From NCBI RefSeq assembly GCF_904848165.1, contig NZ_LR884459.1, positions 2,976,001 to 3,040,000 on the forward strand: a stretch of DNA of 64,000 nucleotides. The letters are read 5' to 3'. This DNA is from Psychrobacter arenosus (GTDB lineage Bacteria > Pseudomonadota > Gammaproteobacteria > Pseudomonadales > Moraxellaceae). A model generated the notes under the pieces. It was not told where the DNA came from. It was given only the letters and a program-made list of their open reading frames with translations, and did no database searches. Shown here piece after piece: positions 16,169 through 25,107 of this stretch (position 1 is its first letter; every line of letters starts with the position of its first letter). The translations under genes and the position numbers were made by a program.

Positions 16169-17128
16169 CTAATAATTTTTTAAAAGAGATTGTGTGACTT
16201 CTTCTAAAATTTTAAATATTCTAGTTGAGTCGTCTTTCGAATTATTATATAAAGGGTTGATTTCCGCCATTTCCCAGCAACATACTTTCTCGTTCTTAAT
16301 TAACTCTATATTAAGTTGCATCGCTTGCTCATATGAAAGCCCATTGACTGCAGGAGTACCTGTCCCTGGCACATATAGAGGGTCAACACTATCCACATCA
16401 AATGAGACATAAATATGATCACAATATTCTAGTTTTTTAAAAATCTCTTCTACTGTGGAAGTAATCCCTTTTTTAGTTATTTCAGCAACGGAATATAAAG
16501 GGATTTTATGTTTTTTAATTAATGCCATTTCTTCTTCTTGGTAATCTCTAACGGCACAAAAAACTATATTCTCTGGTTTAATTGATGGTTCATCAGAAGC
16601 TATAAACTTTAATTTCTCCCAATAATATTTTTCTTCTGCAGAGAGCTCATTACGCTTACATTCCAAATTATCAATCGCACAAGCCATTGCCAAGGGCATT
16701 CCGTGCATATTTCCTGAGCCACTGGTATAGGGTGAATGAAAGTCAGCATGTGCATCTATATAAATCACACCAATTTCAGAATCAGGGTGTGCCATCTTAA
16801 GACCGTGCATAGTTCCCGCACAACTAGAATGATCTCCAGCTAAAATAATTGGAAATTTATTCTCGTTTCTTATATCTTTTACCTTATGTGCTAATTTAGA
16901 TATGATAGGTTCAATTACATCAGCATATTTTGCATGTGAAAACTGTGACTCTCCTTCGATATTGCTATTGTCCTCAATACTTTCGAGTTGCAATTTTTCA
17001 AAATAATCCGCATTAAGTTCTTTCGATGAGGCTTTTAATGCCGTAATACCTAAAGATGCACCTTTTTTATAGCCTGCAATATCAGAATAAACTTCTACTA
17101 TTCTTATATTTTTCATTAAATCAGTCAC
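16169..17128 (-). CDS. rocF: Arginase family protein
   Basis: A 319-aa ureohydrolase with all manganese-ligand motifs: GDHSSCAG (near residue 100), IDAHADFHSP (near 130) and SFDVDSVDPLYVPGTGTP (near 245). The ending CCWEMAEINPLYNN carries the usual C-terminal Glu. It would hydrolyse arginine to ornithine and urea in the cytoplasm. It is encoded between ornithine cyclodeaminase and a putative permease, which supports arginase over agmatinase or formimidoylglutamase. The GTG at 17128 has GGAG 8 nt upstream; an internal ATG four codons later is possible. Confidence 0.88.
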   Translation of the reverse strand: MTDLMKNIRIVEVYSDIAGYKKGASLGITALKASSKELNADYFEKLQLESIEDNSNIEGESQFSHAKYADVIEPIISKLAHKVKDIRNENKFPIILAGDHSSCAGTMHGLKMAHPDSEIGVIYIDAHADFHSPYTSGSGNMHGMPLAMACAIDNLECKRNELSAEEKYYWEKLKFIASDEPSIKPENIVFCAVRDYQEEEMALIKKHKIPLYSVAEITKKGITSTVEEIFKKLEYCDHIYVSFDVDSVDPLYVPGTGTPAVNGLSYEQAMQLNIELIKNEKVCCWEMAEINPLYNNSKDDSTRIFKILEEVTQSLLKNY

Positions 17129-17347
17129 TGCTTGGTCTCCGTTAAATAAAATAATTTTTTATAGCGTTTTAATCCGGCATAGAATTAATATTTTTCTCAT
17201 ATTGAAAAATATTTAAAACCAATAAAAGGATTGAAAACAAGCTATGAATATATTTTTGCTTAAAAGGGCTTTGAAAAAATGGATGAATTTTTAAAAAGTA
17301 ATATTGGTTTTAAACATCACAAGAAGTGAAGAGGGTGTTACTATATT

Positions 17348-18427
17348 TTATATGGCCATAGTTTCATTCATCACTATGCTATGTTCATTCACTACGGAAT
17401 ATAGATTTTTAGGGTCAGCTTGCTGAGGTATCATATCCAAAATCTCATACCCTCCTTGCTCTTTAAGCAAGTCTCTTAAAAAGACCAAAGCAGTAAAGTC
17501 TTCTGATGCAAAACCAACGCCATCAAATACTATGAGATCATTAGCTGAATTTCGAGCTAGCACTTCACCTTTAAGGATGCGATGAAATTCGATAACAGGA
17601 AAGTCGCTCGATAGCTGTTGAATCTCACCTTCAACGCGTGTTTGAGGCTCAAACTCCACAATCACACGATCTGCTCGCAGCAATATATTTCCATCCAGCT
17701 CTGTCTTACCCGGACAATCCCCTCCTATCGCATTAATATAAACACCTTCTGTAATGATATCGTCTCGCAAAATAGTGGCATTGGTTTTATCAGCCGTACA
17801 GGTAGTAATAATATCTGCACCTAAAACAGCTTCTTCTAACGTGCGACAAATAATAACTTTTAAACCTGAGTCTGAAAGGTTAGCAGCCGTTTTCTGCGAT
17901 GCCGCTGGATCAATATCATACAAACGAACTTCAGAGATACCTATTATGGCTTTCATACCTAATGCTTGAAACTCAGACTGAGCTCCATTTCCTATTAACG
18001 CCAATTTTTTAACGCCTTCTGGAGCACAATGCTTGGCCAACATCGCTGATGTGGCAGCAGTACGTAATGCTGTAAGGATACACATCTCTGTCAGCAAAAT
18101 AGGGTATCCAGTCTCAACATCAGACAAAATCCCCATAGCGGCTACAGTCTGCAGATTTCGTTTGGTATTAATCGGATGACCATTGACATATTTACAAGCA
18201 AACATATCGCCATCGCTTACTGGCATCAACTCTATGACCCCATTTTTGGAATGTGAAGCAAAGCGAGAAGATTTCTCGAATTGTTCCCAACGAAGAAAAT
18301 CTTGCTCTAAAGCGTCTACTAGATCCGAAATGCATTGCTCAACGCCATAATCATGAACCATTTTAGCCATGGCTTGTACACTAACAAATGGCACCCCTTT
18401 TTTAGGCGGAACGATAAAATTCAACAT
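17348..18427 (-). CDS. ocd: Ornithine cyclodeaminase
   Basis: A 359-aa protein of the OCD/mu-crystallin family that converts ornithine to proline and ammonia using NAD. Typical features are KYVNGHPINTKRNLQTVAAM (substrate side), an Arg-rich TALRTAATSAMLAKH, the Rossmann motif LIGNGAQSEFQA (near residue 145), and INAIGGDCPGKTELD. Length and C-terminal NLYSVV region match long-form OCDs. AGGAG precedes the ATG. Together with the adjacent arginase it completes an arginine to ornithine to proline route. A 220-bp gap separates it from the arginase gene. Confidence 0.9.
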   Translation of the reverse strand: MLNFIVPPKKGVPFVSVQAMAKMVHDYGVEQCISDLVDALEQDFLRWEQFEKSSRFASHSKNGVIELMPVSDGDMFACKYVNGHPINTKRNLQTVAAMGILSDVETGYPILLTEMCILTALRTAATSAMLAKHCAPEGVKKLALIGNGAQSEFQALGMKAIIGISEVRLYDIDPAASQKTAANLSDSGLKVIICRTLEEAVLGADIITTCTADKTNATILRDDIITEGVYINAIGGDCPGKTELDGNILLRADRVIVEFEPQTRVEGEIQQLSSDFPVIEFHRILKGEVLARNSANDLIVFDGVGFASEDFTALVFLRDLLKEQGGYEILDMIPQQADPKNLYSVVNEHSIVMNETMAI

Positions 18428-18528
18428 ATTTTACTCCTAGATAGTTTTGATAATTGCTGTGAAATATCTTAGCAAGGCCATGTGTTAGATAAAATGAAAA
18501 AATATTACTAATTAATTGTTAATTTTTG

Positions 18529-18562
18529 GCATTTTGCTAATATGTGATATGCATTTTGCTAA
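18529..18562. promoter_or_regulatory. Two direct repeats GCATTTTGCTAA, candidate Lrp/AsnC operator
   Basis: Identical 12-bp repeats lie at 18529-18540 and 18551-18562, 22 bp apart start to start (two helical turns). They are in the divergent gap between ocd and the Lrp/AsnC gene. Phased direct repeats suit the multimeric binding of Lrp-type regulators. Confidence 0.55.
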
Positions 18563-18590
18563 ATTCAGCCCACAGTAGGTAAGACAACTA

Positions 18591-19022
18591 ATGAGAAAAT
18601 ATATTTACGATACTTTGGATAGCGAGCTTATCTCAGAGCTAAGAAGAGATGGCCGTGCGACTATTTCGCATCTTGCTGAGACCCTAAAGGTATCTCGAGC
18701 AACCATACAAAACCGGCTAGATCGATTAATATCTAGCGGTGCGATAATTGGTTTCACCATACGAGTGCATGAAGCTTTAGATCAGAAAACTGTAAAAGCG
18801 CTCATGATGATTGAAATATCTGGACACTCCACCTCTCAAGTCATAAAAAAACTGCGGGGCATACCAGAACTAGTAAGGTTGCACACAACCAATGGTGCTT
18901 GGGACCTTATTGCTGAAATAAATACTCCTACCCTAGGCGAGTTTGATGAGGTCTTGCGTAAAGTGCGAGAGATTGATGGTATTTTGAATAGTGAAACAAG
19001 CTTACTGCTTTCAAGTTTTTAA
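18591..19022 (+). CDS. Lrp/AsnC family transcriptional regulator
   Basis: A 143-aa protein of normal family length. The N-terminal winged HTH (LISELRRDGRATISHLAETL, then KVSRATIQNRLDRLISSGAI) is followed by the ligand-binding RAM domain (VKALMMIEISG to VRLHTTNGAWDLIAEI). It is divergent from ornithine cyclodeaminase and probably activates the arginase/ocd/permease genes in response to arginine or ornithine. This is inference from position, supported by the phased repeats in the shared promoter region. Confidence 0.9.
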   Translation: MRKYIYDTLDSELISELRRDGRATISHLAETLKVSRATIQNRLDRLISSGAIIGFTIRVHEALDQKTVKALMMIEISGHSTSQVIKKLRGIPELVRLHTTNGAWDLIAEINTPTLGEFDEVLRKVREIDGILNSETSLLLSSF

Positions 19023-19187
19023 TATAACTATGCCTATACCTATGACCAACTGATTAGGTATCTTCCCTGGTTTAGTTTCATAGTAAGAACTTGAGCCTTT
19101 AGCTCTATGCTATTAGTATGAATTTTTTAAATACTAATAAAATAAAAAATAGCCAAAATAAGGCCTTGTCGCTAATAAGAGACAGAT

Positions 19188-19682
19188 ATGAAAAAAGGTG
19201 ATAAAGGTCTTTTTAGTCAGCGCACATTTAATATATTTTTCTTTGGAGTGTTTATTTTTATTATGGCTATGATGTTTAAAGAAAAATTAGAAACGCCAGA
19301 GAATTATTTCGAAGAAGTCAAAAGAAGTGAGATAATTGCTCGAGAACAGCTTGCCCCACCTTTGAAGAAAATATTTGTGAACGAGTTGATATCTGAAGGT
19401 CGCACAAGCAGAGGTAGTAGCTCGCTACGTTATGGAATGACATTTAAAAATAATAGTAGTGTGACCGACGATGATATAGATAAAATTAGAGAGGGTGGTT
19501 GGATACAATATAGAAAAGAATCTCAAAAGCAGGGAACATACTTTTTTTGCAAAGATAAATACGATTTGAAAGTTACAGAGGATGAAAGCTATGTTTCTAT
19601 AATAATAAGATATAGTAAATCATCCCCGTGTTGGAATTTTGAGGAAACTTTAAAGGATGACTTTTATCATTTGGTTGAATAG
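19188..19682 (+). CDS. Hypothetical membrane-anchored protein, 164 aa
   Basis: I do not recognise this protein. Residues about 12-30 form one hydrophobic segment (TFNIFFFGVFIFIMAMMF), so it is probably anchored in the inner membrane with a charged periplasmic C-terminal part. That part contains two cysteines (YFFCKDK and SPCWNF) that could form a disulphide. The gene is AT-rich and monocistronic, closed by a strong hairpin terminator at 19736. It has no obvious link to its neighbours. Confidence 0.6.
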   Translation: MKKGDKGLFSQRTFNIFFFGVFIFIMAMMFKEKLETPENYFEEVKRSEIIAREQLAPPLKKIFVNELISEGRTSRGSSSLRYGMTFKNNSSVTDDDIDKIREGGWIQYRKESQKQGTYFFCKDKYDLKVTEDESYVSIIIRYSKSSPCWNFEETLKDDFYHLVE

Positions 19683-19735
19683 TTCTTGGTTGAAGGCCTA
19701 TGTTTTATAATAGAATTGACACTTCCATTCAATTT

Positions 19736-19770
19736 AAAAGCTACGACTCTATATGAATCGTAGCTTTTTT
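19736..19770 (+). terminator. Rho-independent terminator
   Basis: Stem AAAAGCTACGA/TCGTAGCTTTT with an 11-nt loop is followed by T-run. It lies about 55 bp after the 164-aa ORF. Confidence 0.8.
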
Positions 19771-19841
19771 CGTTTCTTTATACCAGCAATCGAGTCAACA
19801 TTGGCGGTATCATCACCTATGAAAATAAATACTCGGATGAA

Positions 19842-20186
19842 GTGCCTTATATAGATTTATACTCTTATTCTGAGTTTGGTAAAGCAGAAAAACCAAATGC
19901 TAGAATGGTGCAAATTTGGGAGAGTTCGCCTGAGATAAAAAACGAAGTTTACTTTACAAGCCCCCATACTATTATTAAAGAGAATGGTAAGGTAAAGTAT
20001 GCTTTAGCCCATGTCAGAGGCGCAGGTTATAGCTTTCTTGGTGAAGATTTTGAGGACTTGGTTTTGATTAACTGTCAAAACCCTCGCAACTCATATATTG
20101 AACGAGGAGACAGAGAACGTATCAGTTTAAGAAACTCTATGGCGATAGGTGGTAAAAATGGACCTAGACTTGGCGATAGTGGTTGA
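19842..20186 (+). pseudogene. Orphan ORF, probably C-terminal gene fragment
   Basis: The frame stays open upstream to a stop inside the terminator at about 19758 and reads SNRVNIGGIITYENKYSDEV before the GTG at 19842. Similar-looking coding sequence therefore precedes the first start codon. No ribosome site precedes the GTG. The product is soluble and ends AIGGKNGPRLGDSG. I do not recognise it. The lack of a start and the coding-like 5' extension suggest a truncated gene rather than an intact one. Confidence 0.4.
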
Positions 20187-20695
20187 ACTAATCATATTCC
20201 TCGTAAGGCGGTAGGTGTGCTGTTCAAGACATACTGCAAATAATAGAGCTATGCTTTAAAAAATTATATTAGATTTTAATAGGATGCTTATCAAACTAGG
20301 TGACATCCTTTTTTAATAGACTTATTTTCTCAGAGCTAAGATTATCTGAATTTATACACCTGCCTAAAAACCATAAATCAAAACACACAGCAAACAATAA
20401 AATTCTATGGCAAAAAACCTTAATGTTTAGCCAAAAACAACAATAGACAACCAATATTAAAAAGTAAACTTCAGTTATGAATTTTATAAGAGGGCTAATG
20501 CAGTAATAGTATAGACACTTTGCTTACATATAAGTTACAATCCGCTCCAATCTATTGATTTTGATGAATTAGTTAAGAAATCATAGAGAGTAGCTCTAGT
20601 GTAATTTTGAGCGTAGTTTCGCATCTAAAACTAAACCTAGTACTAAACATAGGTTGTCCTGCATTTAATGCTCCCTTCTTTTATAAGGATTTTTA
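20187..20695. other. Non-coding AT-rich region
   Basis: No gene supported. A weak terminator-like hairpin (AGGATG/CATCCT followed by T6) lies at about 20281-20314. The remainder is presumably the promoter region of the M48 peptidase. Confidence 0.5.
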
Positions 20696-21502
20696 ATGAA
20701 GTTAGTGAATAAAATAAAAACTACTATTTTAGCCGCCACTATGACCACTTTAGTGGGTTGTAGCACTATGGCCGATGTCGCAGGATATAACACCGCTACG
20801 TTAAATAGTAATGCGGCGAAAAGCTATAGTGATGTGGTCAGTAAGGCCAGTAGACAAGGGACGGTAGAGAAGGGGACGGCTACAGCTAAGCGTGTTGACA
20901 GAGTGTTTAATCGCCTCAAGCCGTATGCTGACCGTGCAAATATGACCGGGGTGCCTTTTAATTGGCAAATGACGGTTATCCGTTCTCCTGACTTAAACGC
21001 TTGGGCAATGCCTGGTGGCAAAATGGCGGTTTATACTGGCATCGTAGAAAAGTTGAATTTAACGGAAGCAGAAATTGCGGCCATCGTGGGCCATGAGATG
21101 ACTCATGCTTTAGAAGAACACAGTAAAAAAGATGCGGGTCAAAAGATCCTGACTGGTTTGGCAGTACAGTTTGGCGGAGCTGCGTTACAGGCTAAGACCG
21201 GACTCGATGCGCAAACTATGAGCTTAATTAGTGATCTAGGTATTGATAAACCTTTTTCTCGCAGTCAAGAGTCAGAAGCGGATGCTGGCGGCTTACGTTT
21301 GATGGCGCAAGCGGGCTATAACCCAGAAGCGGCTATTTCTGTTTGGCAAAAAATGGAAGCGGCAAACGGTCGTAGCAATACCGTAGTGACGCTGATGTCT
21401 ACTCACCCAAACTCACAGCAACGCATTGCTAAAATTCGCGCCTTACTGCCTGAAATGATGCCAATTTATCAAGCGGCGGCTAAAGCCCCTAATGGTAAAT
21501 AG
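20696..21502 (+). CDS. M48 family metallopeptidase, lipoprotein
   Basis: A 268-aa protein with a lipoprotein signal (TMTTLVGC, Cys near residue 22) followed by an M48 peptidase domain. The zinc motif HEMTH is near residue 132, the third ligand region is QESEADAGGLRLM near 190, and the substrate-side PGGKMAVYTGI precedes it. It resembles LoiP/YcaL-type periplasmic outer-membrane quality-control proteases. TTATAAGGA precedes the start. It is monocistronic. Substrate is unknown; family assignment is firm. Confidence 0.9.
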   Translation: MKLVNKIKTTILAATMTTLVGCSTMADVAGYNTATLNSNAAKSYSDVVSKASRQGTVEKGTATAKRVDRVFNRLKPYADRANMTGVPFNWQMTVIRSPDLNAWAMPGGKMAVYTGIVEKLNLTEAEIAAIVGHEMTHALEEHSKKDAGQKILTGLAVQFGGAALQAKTGLDAQTMSLISDLGIDKPFSRSQESEADAGGLRLMAQAGYNPEAAISVWQKMEAANGRSNTVVTLMSTHPNSQQRIAKIRALLPEMMPIYQAAAKAPNGK

Positions 21503-21543
21503 TCCGTAGCATGGAAATAGGCTGACTAATTAACAGCCTTATA

Positions 21544-21604
21544 ATAAAAAATCTCAATGCCAATTAACTTTAGTATTTAATAGAGGGTTATGAGGCATTG
21601 AGAT
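21544..21604 (-). terminator. Terminator of cadR-like gene
   Basis: Arms ATCTCAATGCC/GGCATTGAGAT with a 32-nt loop; on the minus strand a T-run follows. It lies about 80 bp downstream of the MerR-family gene. Confidence 0.6.
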
Positions 21605-21684
21605 CTCAACTATATCGACTGGCTTAGCGGCTATTCATTTACTTATCATTTATCACTTTTGCCTTATCACCTACCGTCTTTAGA

Positions 21685-22122
21685 TTAACCTAAGTCTGTT
21701 AAGTCATTTGAATTATGACAAGAATTATCCGCCAAAGTATTTAAAATGCCACAAGATTTAGCGGTGGCCTCCTGACTGCATTTCTGACGTAGGGCGATGA
21801 GATGTAACTTCAATTGCTCTAATTCTTCCATACGTATCGCCACAGCGCGAATATGCTCATCCAATAAATTATTCACATTGCCGCAAGCCTTATCCGGCCC
21901 ATCCCAATACTCCAATAACGTTCTGACCTCATCTAAAGTCATATCCAATGTCCGGCAGTGCAAGATAAATTGTAGCCGTTCTAGATGCTCCTCGCGATAC
22001 AGTCGATAGTTGCCAGCACTACGCGAAGGCTCTGGTAATAGCCCCTCCTTTTCATAATAGCGAATGGTCTCTACTGTGGCGCCTGTGCGTTGAGCAAGCG
22101 CACCAATTTTGATGAGCATCAT
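21685..22122 (-). CDS. cadR: Cd(II)/Pb(II)-responsive MerR family regulator
   Basis: A 145-aa protein. The MerR winged HTH (MLIKIGALAQRTGATVETIRYYEKEGLLP) is at the N-terminus. A metal-sensing pattern follows: Cys in LHCRTLDM, then DKACGNVNNLLDEHI and KSCGILNTL. This cysteine layout is characteristic of CadR/PbrR-type sensors. It is divergent from a P1B-ATPase whose promoter has the 19-bp MerR spacer, so it should activate that pump on binding Cd, Pb or Zn. A His-containing tail (SCHNSN) is at the C-terminus. Confidence 0.9.
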   Translation of the reverse strand: MMLIKIGALAQRTGATVETIRYYEKEGLLPEPSRSAGNYRLYREEHLERLQFILHCRTLDMTLDEVRTLLEYWDGPDKACGNVNNLLDEHIRAVAIRMEELEQLKLHLIALRQKCSQEATAKSCGILNTLADNSCHNSNDLTDLG

Positions 22123-22199
22123 GACCTCTTTTTTTAAATATGAACAAATTAAAAGCTAGAGACGGTAAAAATAAATACCTTGGGTGCCTCTATATAGTG

Positions 22200-22230
22200 T
22201 TGACTCTAAAGCCACTTCAGGGTTGATAAT
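22200..22230 (+). promoter_or_regulatory. MerR-type promoter with operator dyad for cadA
   Basis: -35 TTGACT (22200-22205) and -10 GATAAT (22225-22230) are separated by 19 bp, the overlong spacing typical of MerR activation. Between them lies the dyad ACTCTAAAG-CCA-CTTCAGGGT (22203-22223), complementary at 7 of 9 positions. Confidence 0.85.
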
Positions 22231-22255
22231 AGCACTATTCAAAGGAGATACGCCT

Positions 22256-24457
22256 ATGCAATATCGTATAGAAGGGATGGATTGTGCCAGTTGTGTGGGC
22301 AAGATTGAGACGGCGCTTGCCCGTATGCCAGGGGTTTCTGACATTCAGCTAAACTTCGCTACAGAAAAATTAGAATTAACCTTAGCGGATGATGCAGCGA
22401 CTCAGCCTAGTGATATCGAAAAGACTATTAAGAGCTTAGGGTTTGGGATAGCCAGTAATAACCCTATAGAAGACCCGATGGCTGTGGCAGCGACTAGTGA
22501 TAAGGCACCGCATGTCCAACACTGGTGGCAAACGCGCAAGGGCAAGCAGGTCGTAGGGCTTGGTCTATTGATGAGTGTGGCGTATATCATTGCGTTACTG
22601 GTACCTGACTACGGGACGTGGGTATTTGCGGTAGCGGTCTTGGTGGGCGTGTTCCCCTTTGTCCGGCAAGCTTGGGCACTGGCTCGGTCGGGTTCAATTT
22701 TTTCTATTGAAATGCTGATGTCAGTAGCAGCGATAGGCGCGCTAATCATTGGTGAGGCTGAAGAAGCCGCGGCGGTAGTGTTCTTATTCTCAGTCGGTGA
22801 GCTGTTTGAAAGTGTCGCTGCGGATCGGGCGCGTGCCGGGATTAGAGCTTTGGCGGCTTTGGTGCCCAAGACCGCTATCTTATTAGATGCTCAAGGTAAG
22901 CAGAGCACAGTAGCGGCAAGTGCGCTGCAAGTTAATGATTTAGTGTTGGTCCGTCCTGGCGATAGCGTGTCTGCTGACGGGGTGATTATAGATGGGGCTT
23001 CTAGTCTTGATGATTCGCCTGTTACCGGAGAATCGGTGCCTGTGGCTAAAGCACTTGGCGATCAGGTATTTGCAGGCTCAATCAATATCGATGGGGCATT
23101 ACAAGTGCGCGTTGAGAAGACCGCTGCTGACAACACCATCGCCCGTATTATCGAGCTGGTAGAGCAAGCGCAGGCTTCTAAAGCCCCTACTGCTAGGTTT
23201 ATTGAAAAGTTTAGTCACTACTATACCCCTGCCGTGATGGCCATTGCTGCCTTGATTATTATCGTGCCGCCATTGTTGCTGGGGGGCGAGTGGGCGACTT
23301 GGCTATATCGGGGTCTAGCGTTGTTATTGATTGCCTGTCCTTGCGCCTTGGTATTATCAACCCCTGCTGCTATTGCCTCTGGTCTGGCAGTGGGGGCGCG
23401 CCGTGGCCTATTGATTAAAGGGGGTAGCGCTTTAGAAAATATCGGGCGAGTAGAGACAGTAGCTTTTGATAAAACCGGTACTTTGACTCAAGGTGAGCCA
23501 CGCGTGACGGATGTGGTTGCTTTTGCGCAAACCGATTTAAACGTGCAAGATAAAGGTTTGCAAGGAAAAAGTGGCCAAGGTGAGAATGAACAGCATCAGG
23601 ACATAACTGCTGAGAATGCTCTATTAGCGTTATTCGCAAGTGTAGAAGCCAGCTCTAGTCATCCTTTGGCTAAAGCTATCCTCCAACATGCTGAAGCCGC
23701 CAATGTAACGGTACCGACTGCCACGAATGCTTCTGCGACGGCAGGTAAAGCGGTGCAAGCGACAGTAGCAGGGCGTTCGCTAGCGATCGGCTCACCGGTC
23801 TATGCAGCACAACAGGCGACTATTTCATCAGCACAACAGGCACAAATTCAGGCGCTACAAAATGAAGGTAAGACAGTCTCTATCTTGTTTGATGAGCAAA
23901 CCCGTGAGGCGTTAGGGTTAGTAGCCCTGCGAGATGAGTTACGCGATGATGCGCAAGCGGGGGTCGCTAAGCTAAAAACTATGGGAGTACGCGCCGTTAT
24001 GCTGACCGGGGATAATCGTTTGACGGCACAAGCACTGGCTAATAATTTAGATGTGGATTGGGAAGCGGAGTTATTACCAGAAGATAAACTGAGCCTACTC
24101 AATGAGATGCAGGCAAAAGGTAAAGTAGCTATGGTGGGTGACGGGATCAATGATGCCCCAGCGCTAGCTACTGCCGATGTAGGGATAGCTATGGGCGGTG
24201 GTACCGATGTCGCGCTAGAAACTGCAGATATTGCTTTACTAAAAAGCCAAGTGACTGATGTGGCGCATCTTATTGCTTTATCGCGTGCCACTATGAGCAA
24301 TATCCATCAAAACGTTATATTCGCACTAGGGCTAAAAGGGATATTCTTAGTCACTACGATATTTGGGGTGACTGGTCTGTGGATTGCGGTGATGGCGGAT
24401 GCGGGCGCGACCGTACTGGTGACTTTGAATGCTTTGCGGTTGTTGCGCTTTAAATAG
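22256..24457 (+). CDS. cadA: Heavy-metal-translocating P1B-type ATPase (Cd/Zn/Pb exporter)
   Basis: The ATG at 22256 has AAAGGAG 8 nt upstream and gives 733 aa; a longer frame from 22184 crosses the promoter and is rejected. An N-terminal HMA domain carries GMDCASC (residues 7-13). Membrane helices follow, then the actuator motif SSLDDSPVTGESVPV, the CPC translocation motif (LLIACPCALVLSTPAA, near 359), the phosphorylation site DKTGTLT (near 405), SSHPLA and GDGINDAPAL. It exports Zn2+/Cd2+/Pb2+ from the cytoplasm. The N-domain contains a Gln/Gly/Asn-rich insertion (DKGLQGKSGQGENEQHQD). The CadR-type regulator is divergent. Confidence 0.92.
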   Translation: MQYRIEGMDCASCVGKIETALARMPGVSDIQLNFATEKLELTLADDAATQPSDIEKTIKSLGFGIASNNPIEDPMAVAATSDKAPHVQHWWQTRKGKQVVGLGLLMSVAYIIALLVPDYGTWVFAVAVLVGVFPFVRQAWALARSGSIFSIEMLMSVAAIGALIIGEAEEAAAVVFLFSVGELFESVAADRARAGIRALAALVPKTAILLDAQGKQSTVAASALQVNDLVLVRPGDSVSADGVIIDGASSLDDSPVTGESVPVAKALGDQVFAGSINIDGALQVRVEKTAADNTIARIIELVEQAQASKAPTARFIEKFSHYYTPAVMAIAALIIIVPPLLLGGEWATWLYRGLALLLIACPCALVLSTPAAIASGLAVGARRGLLIKGGSALENIGRVETVAFDKTGTLTQGEPRVTDVVAFAQTDLNVQDKGLQGKSGQGENEQHQDITAENALLALFASVEASSSHPLAKAILQHAEAANVTVPTATNASATAGKAVQATVAGRSLAIGSPVYAAQQATISSAQQAQIQALQNEGKTVSILFDEQTREALGLVALRDELRDDAQAGVAKLKTMGVRAVMLTGDNRLTAQALANNLDVDWEAELLPEDKLSLLNEMQAKGKVAMVGDGINDAPALATADVGIAMGGGTDVALETADIALLKSQVTDVAHLIALSRATMSNIHQNVIFALGLKGIFLVTTIFGVTGLWIAVMADAGATVLVTLNALRLLRFK

Positions 24458-24460
24458 GGT

Positions 24461-24560
24461 AGGTTATCGTACTTTGCTGATGATGCTTATTTGCCCTTAG
24501 AAGTGGACCGTGAAGCTCTCGACTTCCAACGTCAGTAATCGTCTAAATTGATAGTCTAAT
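24461..24560 (+). pseudogene. 3'-end remnant of the EF-hand-repeat lipoprotein gene
   Basis: Immediately behind the cadA stop a frame reads SYFADDAYLPLEVDREALDF then QRQ and stop. It aligns with the last residues of the lipoprotein at 34312-35877 (VLTLEIDGDSIDFQRQ). The 20 bases downstream of both stops (CGTCTAAAYTGATAGTCTAA) differ at one position. It is a displaced or duplicated 3' end, not a functional gene. Confidence 0.75.
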
Positions 24561-25107
24561 AAGGATGGCGTCAGCATTATTCATGAATAAAATAGTTTAC
24601 TTGCAATATCTTAATATTTATTCTATAAGCTCAACAGCTTCTTAAATATTAGTATTTTAACAATAGATTATTTTTCCAAATGCTGAAGAAAAAAATTTTA
24701 CCAGCTAATTTTTTTATTTTTGGTTGAAAATATCTGCCTATAGTTTAATGAATAAATCGGCTTACTATAAATTTTATAGACAAACAACAGGTGTATATTA
24801 AAGGTGAGAAATATCCGAACTAAAAATTATTTTAATGATAATTTTTGCCGTTATGGATTGTAAGGAATAAGGTTTAAACTGAAAAAATTTTAAAATAGAT
24901 GGTTTTTAAAGTAATAAATTTTATTAAGTGATTTTTGGTATAGCTAAATATGGTATATTCATCTATAAAGCTTTCTTATAAAAATATCTATATTAAACTA
25001 AAAATATTTTTTATAATAAAGATTTTTAAAAATATATAAATTATGATTCGGTATTTAATGTATTTTTTCTATACGATTTTATTATCTAATTATGTTAAGT
25101 GTGAGTT
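24561..25107. other. Non-coding, very AT-rich region upstream of iclR-type gene
   Basis: About 550 bp of AT-rich DNA with no ORF, terminator or motif I can support. Confidence 0.5.

Noticed and set aside
22184-22255. Upstream extension of the cadA frame
   Set aside because: It crosses the MerR-type promoter; the ATG at 22256 has an excellent ribosome site.
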